DNA of 64,000 nucleotides from Janthinobacterium sp. 1_2014MBL_MicDiv (GCF_001865675.1 NZ_CP011319.1:3472001-3536000), one strand, 5' to 3'. Counted from the stretch's first letter, positions 15,370-25,261 are shown. Notes: generated by a model not told the origin, from the sequence alone. Translations and numbers: made by a program.

Positions 15370-16191
15370 TCAGGGCGCGCCGGCCTGCTCCCGCCTTGCC
15401 TGTTCGTACTTGATGATTTTCAGTACCCTGGAGTTGGCAAAATACTGGATGCAATTGAGCGGCGAATAGAAAATATCCGTTTTCCATTCCCCCGACACCA
15501 GCGCCTTGCCCGTCGGGTCGTCGGCAGGCTGGAAAATCGTATCGGCCAGAATGCGGTGGACGCCAGACACATTCGGCCCCGACTCATGCCACGTCGAGCT
15601 GTTCATGACCACGAAATCGCCGGCATTCAAAACAGGCGTGACCTTGACGAACTTGATGCTGAAACTGTCGGGATTGATTTCGCCAGCATCGCCGAGATAA
15701 CCGAGTTTATGCGAGCCGACATAAAAACTCATTGCGCCGTTGGCCTCATCCACACGGCTCAAGGCGGTAAAAACGCTGCACTTATTCAGATTGCCCAGGT
15801 GATAACAGCTATCCTGATGCAGGAATACCCGGTTCGGGCTGAACGCATCCTTGATGACGAAGCGGTGATTGTATAGCGCCACGTCGGGACCGAATATCCG
15901 CGACAGCGTTTCGGCATAGACCGGCGCACGGTACATTTCCAGCAATTTTTCCGGCAGCTCTTCGGTCAGCGACACCGGATTGGCCTGGCTGACATTGCGG
16001 CCGGAGCGCAGCTTGGCGTCATAAAACATGTCCCACTCGTGCTGCCACTGCGCCAGCAGATCCGGTGCAATGGCGTTACGCACGACAAAGACGCCCGTCT
16101 CCCGGAATATCTCCGGCACGAATCGATCCCCGCTGATGCGCCGCAAGACGTCCTCGGCCTGTTCATTTACTGCAGCCAGTACCATCGCCAC
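15370..16191 (-). CDS. Phytanoyl-CoA dioxygenase (PhyH) family Fe(II)/2-oxoglutarate oxygenase
   Basis: A 273-residue non-haem iron oxygenase of the PhyH family, whose members hydroxylate fatty acyl groups, osmolytes or natural products. The facial triad is visible as H125-Q-D127 (FLHQDSCYH) and His202 (TWHESG), and Arg213 (VHRILADTIF) is the expected 2-oxoglutarate ligand. AGGAG lies 6 bases before the ATG. The gene starts 2 bases after the methyltransferase stop, so the two form a translationally tight pair. The substrate is unknown; a link to the glycan cassette at 19.8 kb is a speculation based on closeness. Confidence 0.88.
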   Translation of the reverse strand: MAMVLAAVNEQAEDVLRRISGDRFVPEIFRETGVFVVRNAIAPDLLAQWQHEWDMFYDAKLRSGRNVSQANPVSLTEELPEKLLEMYRAPVYAETLSRIFGPDVALYNHRFVIKDAFSPNRVFLHQDSCYHLGNLNKCSVFTALSRVDEANGAMSFYVGSHKLGYLGDAGEINPDSFSIKFVKVTPVLNAGDFVVMNSSTWHESGPNVSGVHRILADTIFQPADDPTGKALVSGEWKTDIFYSPLNCIQYFANSRVLKIIKYEQARREQAGAP

Positions 16192-16193
16192 TC

Positions 16194-16772
16194 CTAGATA
16201 AAACGGAACGTCAGTTCATTGTCCTGCGTGTTCTTGAACTTGTTGCACTTCGCCAGCACGTTATATTTGATCGGGAACAGCTCACGGTCGGGCGTTTCCA
16301 GAATATCGATTTCAATGATGTCGAAATCGCGCAGCAAGGCGCTCCAGCCATGCTCGGTAATACGCCAGCAATCCGGAATCGGGCCATGGATGCGCCAGTT
16401 CAAGGGAGCGGAAATGAGCAGGTAGCCTTCATGCTTGAGGATGCGGCGGATTTCCTTGACGGTGTCAAACGGATTGAGCGTATGCTCAATCACTTCCAGG
16501 CAGACGACGCAGTCATAGGCACTGTCCGCGATCGCCGCATTGACCTTGGTGATGTCGCCCACCAAGGTGGGGCTGTAGGTATCGACGATATCAAAGGTAT
16601 CGACGCTGAAATTGCTGAAGTTTTCGCGCACGGTGGAGCGATCCTGCGGCCCCACTTCCAGCAGCTTGCCCGTCTCACCGGCAAGCTTGGCGGCGGTCCT
16701 TGCAACAAAAGCGTTCAAGTGATCGCGGGCCAGCTGAAACGTGTCATTATCAAACTTCGAGGGAGTTGCCAT
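16194..16772 (-). CDS. Class I SAM-dependent methyltransferase
   Basis: A 192-residue methyltransferase of the UbiE/Methyltransf_11 type. Motif I is LLEVGPQDRS (about 38-47). CVVCLEVIEHTLNPFDTVKEI (here the motif II/post-II region, about 89-109) and GYLLISAPLNWRIHGPIPDC complete the Rossmann core. Proteins with the HEGYLLISAPL and WRITEHGW pattern often methylate sugars or small molecules in surface-polysaccharide regions, so an O-methyl transfer onto a glycan is possible. It is co-transcribed with the PhyH oxygenase. The acceptor cannot be told from sequence. Confidence 0.85.
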   Translation of the reverse strand: MATPSKFDNDTFQLARDHLNAFVARTAAKLAGETGKLLEVGPQDRSTVRENFSNFSVDTFDIVDTYSPTLVGDITKVNAAIADSAYDCVVCLEVIEHTLNPFDTVKEIRRILKHEGYLLISAPLNWRIHGPIPDCWRITEHGWSALLRDFDIIEIDILETPDRELFPIKYNVLAKCNKFKNTQDNELTFRFI

Positions 16773-16877
16773 CGTGAAATTCTCGTATATTATGGTTATG
16801 CTCGGACGCTATGCCGCAAGCAAAACCATCATAGCCGCTAATTTTCCATGTGGCAACAATCCCCTGCCCCATGCCAA

Positions 16878-17654
16878 CTACATGCTGGCCATGCCGCCAT
16901 CAGCGGAAATAATCGCGCCGTTGATGAAATGCGAATCCTCGCCCGCCAGCAACAGCAGCAAGCCGTCGAGGTCTTCCGGCTTGCCTGGGCGCTTGTTCGG
17001 CAGCATCTCGATCAGCTTCTTGCCTTGCTCGGTGGCGAAGTAATCTTCATTGATCTCGGTGGAAATGTAGCCGGGACAGATGGCGTTGGTGTTGATGCCA
17101 TACTTGCCCCACTCCACGGCCATGGCGCGCGTCATGTGCACCATGCCCGCCTTGCTCATGCAATACACGCCGATCTGCGGCAGCACCTGCAAGCCCGCCA
17201 TCGAGGCGATATTGATGATGCGGTGCTGTTTCTTCGGGTCGCCCTTGGCGCGCGCGATCATGCGCTTGGCCGTTTGCTGGGCCACGAAGAACGATCCGCG
17301 CAGGTTGGTGTCCATCACGAACGAGTAATCTTCGGGCGTGACGTCGACCAGGCGTTGCGTGGTGGAGACACCTGAGTTGTTGACGAGGATATCGATGGGC
17401 CCCGCTTCCGTTTCCGCATGCGCGATGGCCGACTTGATGCTGGCGAAGTCAGTCACGTCGAGCGACACCACGTGTGCGGCGCCGCCATCGGCTTCGATCT
17501 CGGCGCGCAACTCCTTCAGGCGTTCGGTGCGGCGCGAAGCCAGCACGACCTGGGCGCCGGCCTGGGCCAGCACTTTCGCAAAGCGCGCGCCGAGGCCGCT
17601 CGATGCGCCGGTAATCAGGGCAATCTTGCCCTCGAAATTGACTTCTATGCCCAC
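16878..17654 (-). CDS. SDR family oxidoreductase
   Basis: A 258-residue classical short-chain dehydrogenase. The nucleotide site is TGASSGLG (15-22). NNSG is at about 92-95, the catalytic set is Ser151, Tyr164 and Lys168 (YCMSK), and the GINTNAICPGYISTEI block follows. Arg41-Arg42 after the second strand favours NADPH. The length and the INEDYFATEQGKKLIEMLPNKR loop resemble FabG-like 3-hydroxyacyl reductases or 3-hydroxybutyryl-CoA dehydrogenases. The start is a GTG at 17654 with AGGAG 7 bases upstream. It lies 105 bases upstream of the methyltransferase, on the same strand. Confidence 0.9.
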   Translation of the reverse strand: MGIEVNFEGKIALITGASSGLGARFAKVLAQAGAQVVLASRRTERLKELRAEIEADGGAAHVVSLDVTDFASIKSAIAHAETEAGPIDILVNNSGVSTTQRLVDVTPEDYSFVMDTNLRGSFFVAQQTAKRMIARAKGDPKKQHRIINIASMAGLQVLPQIGVYCMSKAGMVHMTRAMAVEWGKYGINTNAICPGYISTEINEDYFATEQGKKLIEMLPNKRPGKPEDLDGLLLLLAGEDSHFINGAIISADGGMASM

Positions 17655-17916
17655 GAGCTACTCCTGTTTTATTTTAGACAACACTTTACGCCGTGCCACT
17701 GGCACAGGGGCAAAATCGCCCGCGGCGCACTTGAGCAAAAGTAAACGCCATCATTACACAAAATGGCGGGATTTAGATTGCGGCGAGGGGCAATGTCACG
17801 CAAAATGGCGCCAAAGTTGCAATCCTCGCCAAAAACAAGCACACTCGTGCTTAAATTTCCCCCGATGATGCTTTATTATCCTTTGCTATCTAATTGAGTG
17901 ACTATAAATCGAGACC

Positions 17917-19593
17917 ATGACACAGCCTAATAACTTAGTTGAACAGTACGGACCGCGCGAGACCATGGAGTATGACGTGGTCATCGTGGGCGGCGGCCCC
18001 GCAGGTCTGGCGGCGGCGATCCGCCTGAAGCAGCTGGCCGCGGAAAAGAGCCAGGAAGTGTCCGTCTGCGTGCTGGAAAAAGGCGGCGAACTGGGCGCGC
18101 ATATCCTGTCGGGCGCCATCATGGACCCGAAAGCGTTGACCGAACTGATCCCGAACTGGAAAGAACTGGGCGCGCCGCTGAACACGGAAGTGACAGAAGA
18201 CCGCATCCTGTTCCTGACGGAAACCAAAGCGTATAAAACGCCAAACTTCGCCGTGCCGGCCTGCTTTGAAAACCACGGCAACTACATCGTCTCGCTGGGC
18301 AATGTGGTGCGCTGGATGGGCCAGCAGGCGGAAAACCTGGGCGTGGAAATCTTCCCCGGCTTCCCTGCCGCGGAAATCCTCTACAACGACGACGGCTCCG
18401 TGAAAGGCGTGGCGACCGGCAACATGGGCGTCAAGCGCGACGGCCAGCCCGGCCCCGATTTCCAGCTGGGCATGGAATTGCACGCCAAGTACACCCTGTT
18501 CGCCGAAGGCGCGCGCGGCCACCTGGGCAAGCAATTGATGGCCAGGTATGACTTGAACGCCGGCAAGGACCCGCAATCGTACGGCATCGGCATCAAGGAA
18601 TTGTGGGAAATCGATCCGGCCCAGCACAAGCCGGGCCTGGTGATCCACTCGAGCGGCTGGCCGCTGGACACGAAAACCTATGGCGGCTCCTTCCTGTACC
18701 ACCTGGAAAACAACCAGGTGATGGTCGGCTACGTGGTGGGCCTGAACTACGAAAACCCGTATTTGTCGCCGTACGAGGAATTCCAGCGCTATAAAACGCA
18801 TCCGGAAATCCGCAAGTTCTTCGAAGGCGGCAAGCGCATCTCGTACGGCGCGCGCGCCATCGCGGCCGGCGGCCTGCAATCGTTGCCGAAACTGGTGTTT
18901 GCCGGCGGCGCGCTGATCGGCTGCGATGCGGGCTTCCTGAACATGAGCCGCATCAAGGGCAGCCACGCCGCCATCAAGAGCGGCATGCTGGCGGCCGAGG
19001 CGGCTTTCGGCGCGCTGGGCGAACAGCGCCAGCACGACGAACTGACGAGCTACCCGGTCGCATTCGAGCAATCCTGGCTGCATGAGGAACTGCACGTGGC
19101 GCGCAACGTCAAGCCATGGCTGTCGAAAGGCCTGTACCTGGGCAGCCTGATGACGGGCATCGACCAGCTGATCTTCCGCGGCAAGGCGCCATGGACCCTG
19201 CACCACACGCATGGCGACCACGAATGCCTGAAGCCGGCCGCCCAGTCGAAGAAGATCGTGTATCCGAAACCCGATGGCAAGCTGACCTTCGACAAGATGT
19301 CGTCCGTGTTCATCTCGAACACGAACCACGCGGAAGACCAGCCCATCCACCTGACCTTGAAGAACGCCAGCGTGCCCGTCGATGTCAACCTGGCCACGTA
19401 TGCGGGCCCGGAAGCGCGTTACTGTCCGGCCGGCGTGTACGAGTTCGTGAAGAACGACGATGGCGCCGAACGCCTGCAGATCAATGCGCAGAACTGCGTG
19501 CACTGTAAGACCTGCGACATCAAGGACCCGACGCAAAACATCGTCTGGATCACGCCGGAAGGCGGCGGCGGGCCCAACTACCCGAACATGTAA
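17917..19593 (+). CDS. Electron transfer flavoprotein:ubiquinone oxidoreductase
   Basis: A 558-residue ETF-QO, the inner-membrane enzyme that passes electrons from ETF (from fatty-acid and amino-acid oxidation) to ubiquinone. The FAD dinucleotide fold is VVIVGGGPAGLAAAIRL (about 23-39). The ubiquinone-proximal membrane surface and GGLQSLPKLVFAGGALIGCDAGF lie in the centre. The 4Fe-4S cluster Cys are in the C-terminal YCPAGVYEF and NCVHCKTCDIKDP motifs. The length matches the family (540-560). It is monocistronic with a terminator; the 262-base gap upstream (17655-17916) is AT-richer and contains no supported gene. Confidence 0.96.
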   Translation: MTQPNNLVEQYGPRETMEYDVVIVGGGPAGLAAAIRLKQLAAEKSQEVSVCVLEKGGELGAHILSGAIMDPKALTELIPNWKELGAPLNTEVTEDRILFLTETKAYKTPNFAVPACFENHGNYIVSLGNVVRWMGQQAENLGVEIFPGFPAAEILYNDDGSVKGVATGNMGVKRDGQPGPDFQLGMELHAKYTLFAEGARGHLGKQLMARYDLNAGKDPQSYGIGIKELWEIDPAQHKPGLVIHSSGWPLDTKTYGGSFLYHLENNQVMVGYVVGLNYENPYLSPYEEFQRYKTHPEIRKFFEGGKRISYGARAIAAGGLQSLPKLVFAGGALIGCDAGFLNMSRIKGSHAAIKSGMLAAEAAFGALGEQRQHDELTSYPVAFEQSWLHEELHVARNVKPWLSKGLYLGSLMTGIDQLIFRGKAPWTLHHTHGDHECLKPAAQSKKIVYPKPDGKLTFDKMSSVFISNTNHAEDQPIHLTLKNASVPVDVNLATYAGPEARYCPAGVYEFVKNDDGAERLQINAQNCVHCKTCDIKDPTQNIVWITPEGGGGPNYPNM

Positions 19594-19645
19594 GCGCCCC
19601 CGGGCGCAACTGGCGGGTTCGCGCCCGCCAGCGCATGCGACGACA

Positions 19646-19676
19646 GCGCGGCACCTTCGGGCAGCCGCGCTTTTTT
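19646..19676 (+). terminator. Rho-independent terminator of ETF-QO
   Basis: GCGCGGC (19646-19652) pairs with GCCGCGC (19664-19670), followed by six T. Another GC-only hairpin (19610-19631) precedes it. The remaining 149 bases to the glycosyltransferase start show no gene and no convincing ribosome site. Confidence 0.85.
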
Positions 19677-19825
19677 ATTTTCATGACAAGCTTTCCTGCC
19701 GCTGTGGCCTGCCGGGAACAGCTGGAATTGCTCAATGATGCTCTAAAGCAAAATTCCGTAGGGAAATTTTCTATTCATCTCTGCCAGCAGTTACAATTGC
19801 CGCTGGTACATTTTCCCTCCCTCCC

Positions 19826-22800
19826 ATGAACACTGACGCCACCTCCGCAACGCAACTCGACACCCAACTGGAGCTGGCACTGAGGGAGCACCAGGCTGGC
19901 CGCCTGGAGCAGGCGGAAGACCTGTATGTCGCCATCCTGCAGGCACAGCCCTACCATGCCATCGCCAACCACAACATGGGCCTGCTCGCCGGCCAGGTGG
20001 GGCAATTCCGGGCAGGACTGCCATTCCTGCGCAAGGCCCTGTCCGTCAATCCGGACGAGGGCCAGTTCTGGCTGTCGCTGGCCGACGGCTTGCTGAAGGC
20101 GGGCGAGCGCGACGAAGCGCTCGACATCATCGACACGGCCATCGGACGCGGTCTCGACAACGAACAGTCGCAAGCGCTGCGCGCGCGCATCGCCGAGGCG
20201 ATCGCCGCCGCGCCAACGGCTGCGCAATGCCAGCAGCTCATCGACCTGTACCAGGCCGGCCGCTACGCGGACCTCGAACAGGGCGCCCACGCGCTGATCG
20301 CCCGCTACCCGACCTCCGATTTTGCCTGGAGCGTGCTCGGCACCGCCCTGCAGGTGCAAGGCAAGGATGCGCTCGACGCGCTGCAAACGACGACACTGCT
20401 GACGCCATATGACGCCGAAGCCCATTGCAACCTGGCCAACGCCTGGCAGGCGCGCGGCGACTATGCGCAAGCCGTGCAGGCGTATCAGCAAGCACTGCAG
20501 TTCAATCCCGCGTTTGCCGAGGCGCACAGCAACCTCGGCGGCGCCCTGCAAGCGCTCGGTGCGCTGGACGAGGCGGAGCAAGCCTACCTGCAGGCGATCG
20601 CCCTGCGCCCCGACTATGGCATGGCGCACTTTAACCTGGGCAACACGCGCAAGGCGCGCGGCGACCTCGACGGCGCCGTCAACGCCTACCAGGCGGCCCT
20701 GGCCAGCATGCCCGCCGACGCCGAAGTGTTCAGCAACCTGGGCAATGCCCTGCAGGGACTCGAACGCAACGAGGAGGCGGCGGACAGCTATCGCCGCGCG
20801 CTGGAACTCGATCCCCGGCTGGTCATGGCGCACAGCAACCTGGGCGCCGCCCTGCTCAATCTGGCCCGGTTCGACCAGGCCGAAGCAAGCTACCGCGCGG
20901 CACTGGCGCTGGCGCCGCGCGATGCCGGCCTGTGGAATGGCCTGGGCAACAGCCTGCAGTCGCAGCAGCGGCTCGACGAGGCGGCCGACGCCTACCGCCA
21001 GGCCCTGGCCGTCCAGCCCGGCTATCCGCAAGCGCAGTCCAACCTGGGCAGCGTACTGGTGAGCCTGGCCGAGTTCGACGCGGCCATCGCCTGCTACCGC
21101 CAGGCCCTGCTCCTGCAACCGGACAGCGCTGATGCGCACACCCAGCTTGGCCTGGGCCTGCAAGCCATCGGCGCACCCGATGAACTGGACGAAGCGCTGG
21201 CCATGCACCAGCGCGCAGTGCAACTGGCGCCCGAGAAACAGCAGGCATACACCTGCCTGGGACATTGCCTCAAGCAGATGCGCCGCTTCGAGGAAGCGCA
21301 AGGTGCCTACCGACAAGCGCTGGCTTTTTCGCCCGATGTCGCCAACCGGCATAACGACCTGGCCATCGCCTTGCAGGATGCCGGCGATTATCCCGAAGCC
21401 ATCCGCATGTATCAGCACGCGCTGACACTGGACCCGCAGTCGACTTTGATCCATTGCAACCTGAGCGTGGCGCTGGAAGACAGTGGCCAGCCGGAGCAGG
21501 CGCTGGTCTACCTGCAGCGCGCGCGCGACTTCGCGCCCGATTCCAGCCGCGTGCACTTTATAATGGGCAACTGCCTGCGCTCCCTGAAACGCTACGACGA
21601 AGCGCTGGCCAGCTATGGCCGCTCGCTGGAAGTGCAGAAGGATTTCATCGGCTCGCACCTGAACATCTGTGCCACCTACAGTGAAATGGGACGTACCGAC
21701 GATGCCGTCCAGGCATGTCGCTCGGCACTGGCCAAGTATCCGGAATACGATGATATCTACAGCAACATGCTGTTTGGCCTGTCGCATGTGCATTGCGACG
21801 ACCCGGCCACGCTGGTGGCCGAGCATTTCGGTTTCGGCGAGCGCTATGAAACGCCCCTGCGCGCCGCATGGCAGCCGCATGCGAACGACCGCGATCCGCA
21901 GCGCCAGCTGAAGATCGGCCTGGTCTCTGGCGATTTCTGCAACCATGCGGTGGCGCATTTCATCACGCCCCTGCTCGAGGAACTGGCCACCATGCCGCAG
22001 TTTGCGTTGTATGCGTACTACAACAACAGCCGCGTCGACAGCGTGACCATGCGCATCGCGCAGCTGCTGCCGAACTGGCTGCCCGTCACCCACCTGAGCC
22101 AGGACGCGCTGGCCAAACGCATCCGCGCCGACGGCATCGACATCCTGATCGACCTGTCCGGGCACACGGCGAAGAATTGCCTGCTGGCCTTTGCCCGCAA
22201 GCCGGCGCCCATCCAGATGAGCTGGATAGGCTACCCGCTGACGACGGGCCTGCAAGCGATGGATTACTACCTGAGCGACCGCTTTTTCTCGCCGCCCGAG
22301 GAATTCGCCAGCCATTTCACGGAAAAACTGATCTTCCTGCCGACCATCGCGCCCTTCCTGCCATCCGAACATGCGGACGGCATCCTGCCGGCGCCCGTGC
22401 TGACGAATAAATACCTGACCTTCGGCAGTTTCAACCGTCCCAACAAGCTGAATCGCCCGACCATCGCGCGCTGGGCCAAGGTCTTGCGCGCCATCCCGGA
22501 CGCGAAAATGCTGCTGGCGGCCATGCCCGAGGCGGGGCCGCATCCCGTGCTCACGGCCTGGTTCGCCGAGGAAGGCATCAGTGCCGACCGGCTGATCTTC
22601 GAGCCGCGCGCCAACATGGCCAACTTCCTGTCCATGCATCACCGCGTCGACATCTGCCTCGACACGGCACCATATGGCGGCGGCACCACCACCTTCCATG
22701 GCTTGTGGATGGGCGTGCCCACCCTCACCGTTGCCGGACCAACAGTACCCAGCCGCGCCGGCACGTCCATCCTGCGCCACGTGCAGCTGGAAGAATTCAT

Positions 22801-23047
22801 CGCCCGCGACGACGAGGAATTCGTCAGCAAGGCCCTGCATATGGCGGCCAATCCCATGCTGCTGGGCGCCTACCGCTTCAGCACGCGGCACCGCCTGGTG
22901 CAAACGGCGCTGGGCCAGCCGCGCCTGATTGCCGAAGGCGTGGCCAACAGCCTGCGCCTGGCCTGGCAGCGCTGGTGCGACGACTTGCCACCGGTCAGTT
23001 TCGATGCCCCGCTCGACAGCCAGCTGCCCGGGGAGATCGCGGCATGA
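19826..23047 (+). CDS. TPR-repeat O-GlcNAc-transferase-like (GT41) glycosyltransferase, likely flagellin-modifying
   Basis: A 1073-residue protein. Residues about 15-690 form a long superhelix of TPR units (repeated NLG/A-Y-P patterns). From about 695 comes a GT41/SPINDLY catalytic region: LKIGLVSGDFCNHAVAHFI, SGHTAKNCLLAFARKPAPIQ, WIGYPLTTGLQAMDYYLSD, FGSFNRPNKLNRPTIARWAK and DTAPYGGGTTTFHGLWMGVP. GT41 enzymes transfer a nucleotide-activated sugar to Ser/Thr of proteins; the TPRs bind the acceptor. It is the first gene of an eight-gene cassette ending just before two flagellins, so flagellin is the likely acceptor (inference). Oddly, the ATG is preceded by a pyrimidine run, not a ribosome site. 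Confidence 0.9.
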   Translation: MNTDATSATQLDTQLELALREHQAGRLEQAEDLYVAILQAQPYHAIANHNMGLLAGQVGQFRAGLPFLRKALSVNPDEGQFWLSLADGLLKAGERDEALDIIDTAIGRGLDNEQSQALRARIAEAIAAAPTAAQCQQLIDLYQAGRYADLEQGAHALIARYPTSDFAWSVLGTALQVQGKDALDALQTTTLLTPYDAEAHCNLANAWQARGDYAQAVQAYQQALQFNPAFAEAHSNLGGALQALGALDEAEQAYLQAIALRPDYGMAHFNLGNTRKARGDLDGAVNAYQAALASMPADAEVFSNLGNALQGLERNEEAADSYRRALELDPRLVMAHSNLGAALLNLARFDQAEASYRAALALAPRDAGLWNGLGNSLQSQQRLDEAADAYRQALAVQPGYPQAQSNLGSVLVSLAEFDAAIACYRQALLLQPDSADAHTQLGLGLQAIGAPDELDEALAMHQRAVQLAPEKQQAYTCLGHCLKQMRRFEEAQGAYRQALAFSPDVANRHNDLAIALQDAGDYPEAIRMYQHALTLDPQSTLIHCNLSVALEDSGQPEQALVYLQRARDFAPDSSRVHFIMGNCLRSLKRYDEALASYGRSLEVQKDFIGSHLNICATYSEMGRTDDAVQACRSALAKYPEYDDIYSNMLFGLSHVHCDDPATLVAEHFGFGERYETPLRAAWQPHANDRDPQRQLKIGLVSGDFCNHAVAHFITPLLEELATMPQFALYAYYNNSRVDSVTMRIAQLLPNWLPVTHLSQDALAKRIRADGIDILIDLSGHTAKNCLLAFARKPAPIQMSWIGYPLTTGLQAMDYYLSDRFFSPPEEFASHFTEKLIFLPTIAPFLPSEHADGILPAPVLTNKYLTFGSFNRPNKLNRPTIARWAKVLRAIPDAKMLLAAMPEAGPHPVLTAWFAEEGISADRLIFEPRANMANFLSMHHRVDICLDTAPYGGGTTTFHGLWMGVPTLTVAGPTVPSRAGTSILRHVQLEEFIARDDEEFVSKALHMAANPMLLGAYRFSTRHRLVQTALGQPRLIAEGVANSLRLAWQRWCDDLPPVSFDAPLDSQLPGEIAA

Positions 23048-24159
23048 GCGGCAACAAACCCGTCTACGTGACGCAGCCCCTGCTGCCGGACTTGCAGGAT
23101 TTCCTGCCTTACCTGGAATCGATCTGGGAAAACAAGATACTCACGAACGGCGGCCCCTTCCACCAGCAGCTGGAACAGGCGCTGTGCGAGTATCTGGGCG
23201 TCAGGCATATCTGCCTGTTTACCAACGGCACGCTGGCACTGATGACGGCCCTGCAAGCCTTGCGCATCAAGGGCGAAGTCATCACGACGCCGTATTCCTT
23301 CGTCGCCACGGCCCATTCGCTGCTGTGGAATGACATCAAGCCCGTCTTTGCCGACATCGATGCGCGCACGCTGAACCTCGATCCGGCGCGCATCGAGGCG
23401 GCCATCACGCCGCACACGACGGCCATCATGCCCGTGCACTGCTATGGCCAGCCCTGCGATGTCGAGGCGATCCAGAAGATTGCCGACAATTATGATCTCA
23501 AAGTCATCTATGACGCCGCCCATGCCTTCGGCGTGCGCCACCGCGGCACCAGCGTGCTGAACTATGGCGACCTGTCCGTGCTCAGCTTCCACGCGACGAA
23601 GATCTTCAACACCTTCGAAGGCGGCGCCATCATCTGCCCCGACGCCAAGAGCAAGCAGCGCATCGACCACCTGAAGAATTTCGGCTTCGTCGATGAAGTG
23701 ACGGTCGTCGCCGCCGGCATCAACGGCAAGATGAGCGAAATCAATGCCGCCTTCGGCCTGCTGCAACTGAAGGGCATCGACCAGGCGCGCCAGCAACGCC
23801 AGCTCATCGACGCCCATTACCGGCAGCGCCTGGCCGGGGTGGCCGGCATCACCTGCCTGGAACAAATGGATGCCGAAGCGGCCAACCATGCGTATTTCCC
23901 CATCCTCGTCGGCCCCGACTATCCGCTGGCGCGCGACGCCCTGTTCCAGCTGCTGCGCGAACGCGAAATCTATGCGCGGCGCTATTTCTACCCGCTCATC
24001 AGCGATTTCCCCATGTACCGGGGCATGCCGTCCGCCGCGCACGCCAACCTGCCGGTGGCGCGCCTGGCCGCATCCCAGGTGATCTGCCTGCCGATCTACC
24101 CGGCGCTCGAGCTGGCGACCGTGGACGCCATCACCGCCGTGATCGCCAGGACCGCCTGA
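23044..24159 (+). CDS. DegT/DnrJ/EryC1/StrS (VioA/FdtB-like) nucleotide-sugar aminotransferase
   Basis: A 371-residue PLP aminotransferase of the sugar family. It would convert a nucleotide-linked keto-deoxy sugar to the amino sugar, as VioA or FdtB do. The PLP Lys186 is in LSFHATKIFNTFEGGA. NGTLALMTALQAL binds phosphate, TTPYSFVATAHSLLW and YDAAHAFGV (Asp for the pyridine N) are family blocks, and GINGKMSEINAAFGLLQL is the typical C-terminal signature. Its ATG overlaps the glycosyltransferase stop (ATGA), showing co-translation. Neither the 4,6-dehydratase nor the nucleotidyltransferase is in the window. Position 3 versus 4 amination cannot be settled here. Confidence 0.9.
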   Translation: MSGNKPVYVTQPLLPDLQDFLPYLESIWENKILTNGGPFHQQLEQALCEYLGVRHICLFTNGTLALMTALQALRIKGEVITTPYSFVATAHSLLWNDIKPVFADIDARTLNLDPARIEAAITPHTTAIMPVHCYGQPCDVEAIQKIADNYDLKVIYDAAHAFGVRHRGTSVLNYGDLSVLSFHATKIFNTFEGGAIICPDAKSKQRIDHLKNFGFVDEVTVVAAGINGKMSEINAAFGLLQLKGIDQARQQRQLIDAHYRQRLAGVAGITCLEQMDAEAANHAYFPILVGPDYPLARDALFQLLREREIYARRYFYPLISDFPMYRGMPSAAHANLPVARLAASQVICLPIYPALELATVDAITAVIARTA

Positions 24160-24199
24160 GCGCCGCGCCCTCCCCATCGACCCAGACAACGGCCACCGC

Positions 24200-25216
24200 A
24201 TGTCCCACTACGCCCAACTTACCGCCGTCGCCTACCACCTGCCGCAGGCCATCCTGACGAATGCCGCGCTGGAACAGGAATTCAGCGACTGGCCGGCGCA
24301 AAAGATCCTCGACAAGACGGGCATCGCGCAACGCCATATCGCCGCGCCGGACGAAACGGCCAGCGACCTGGCCTATCATGCCGCGGAAAAACTGTTTGCC
24401 ACGCATGACATCGCGCGCGCCGACATCGATTTCCTCATCCTGTGCACGCAGGCGCCCGACTACCTGTTGCCCAGCAGCGCCTGCGTGCTGCAGCAGCGCC
24501 TCGGCTTGCCCACCTCGTGCGGCGCGCTCGACATCAACCTGGGCTGCTCCGGCTACGTGTATGCGCTGGCGATGGCCAAGGGCCTCGTCGAGAGCGGCAT
24601 CCGCAAGAAGGTGCTGCTGCTGACGGCCGACACCTATTCGAAGTACATCAATGCGCGCGACCGCAGCGTGCGCACCCTGTTCGGCGACGCCGCCGCCGCC
24701 AGCGTGATCGCCGGCGGCGCGCCAGAACAGGCGCTGGGACCGTTCGTGCTGGGCACGGACGGCAGCGGCGCCAACAACCTGATCGTGCCGGCCGGCGGCA
24801 TGCGCACGGCGCGCAGCGCGGCGACGGCCAGCGAAACGGAAGATGCCTCGGGCAACTGGCGCAGCCAGGACGACCTGTTCATGGATGGCGCGCAGATCGT
24901 CCAGTTCACCCTGGGCGCCGTGCCGCGTACAATGCAGGAATTGCTGACCGCCGCCGGCAAGACCCTGGACGACATCGATCACGTGATCTTCCACCAGGCA
25001 AACAAGTTCATGCTCGACGCCCTGCGCCGCAAGATCCGCATCCCGGAAGACAAGTTTGTGATTGAAATCGATACCGTCGGCAATACCGTCTCGTCGACCA
25101 TTCCCATCGCCATCGCCCGCGCCCGCGCCTCGGGCCGCATCCGGCCGGGCGACACGGCCCTGCTGCTGGGCTTTGGCGTGGGTTATTCCTGGGCCGGCAC
25201 GCTGGCGCGCCTGTAG
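24200..25216 (+). CDS. Beta-ketoacyl-ACP synthase III (KAS III) homologue 1
   Basis: A 338-residue thiolase-fold protein of the FabH family. The Cys-His-Asn triad is intact: Cys116 in DINLGCSGYVYAL, His265 in IFHQANKFML and Asn295 in TVGNTVSSTIP. LFGDAAAASVI and GFGVGYSWAG are further family blocks. FabH condenses acyl-CoA with malonyl-ACP; related enzymes such as CerJ transfer acyl groups to sugars. It lies between a sugar aminotransferase and a dedicated ACP, so a role in making or transferring the acyl part of a glycan is more likely than general lipid synthesis. Confidence 0.92.
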   Translation: MSHYAQLTAVAYHLPQAILTNAALEQEFSDWPAQKILDKTGIAQRHIAAPDETASDLAYHAAEKLFATHDIARADIDFLILCTQAPDYLLPSSACVLQQRLGLPTSCGALDINLGCSGYVYALAMAKGLVESGIRKKVLLLTADTYSKYINARDRSVRTLFGDAAAASVIAGGAPEQALGPFVLGTDGSGANNLIVPAGGMRTARSAATASETEDASGNWRSQDDLFMDGAQIVQFTLGAVPRTMQELLTAAGKTLDDIDHVIFHQANKFMLDALRRKIRIPEDKFVIEIDTVGNTVSSTIPIAIARARASGRIRPGDTALLLGFGVGYSWAGTLARL

Positions 25217-25261
25217 GCGCCCCGTCCGCCCCAGTACTGAACACCTCTGAAAGGAAACATA

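Noticed and set aside
22705..23043. N-terminal extension of the aminotransferase frame back into the glycosyltransferase
   Set aside because: The extension is low-complexity and non-homologous; the ATG at 23044 overlapping the upstream stop gives the normal family length.
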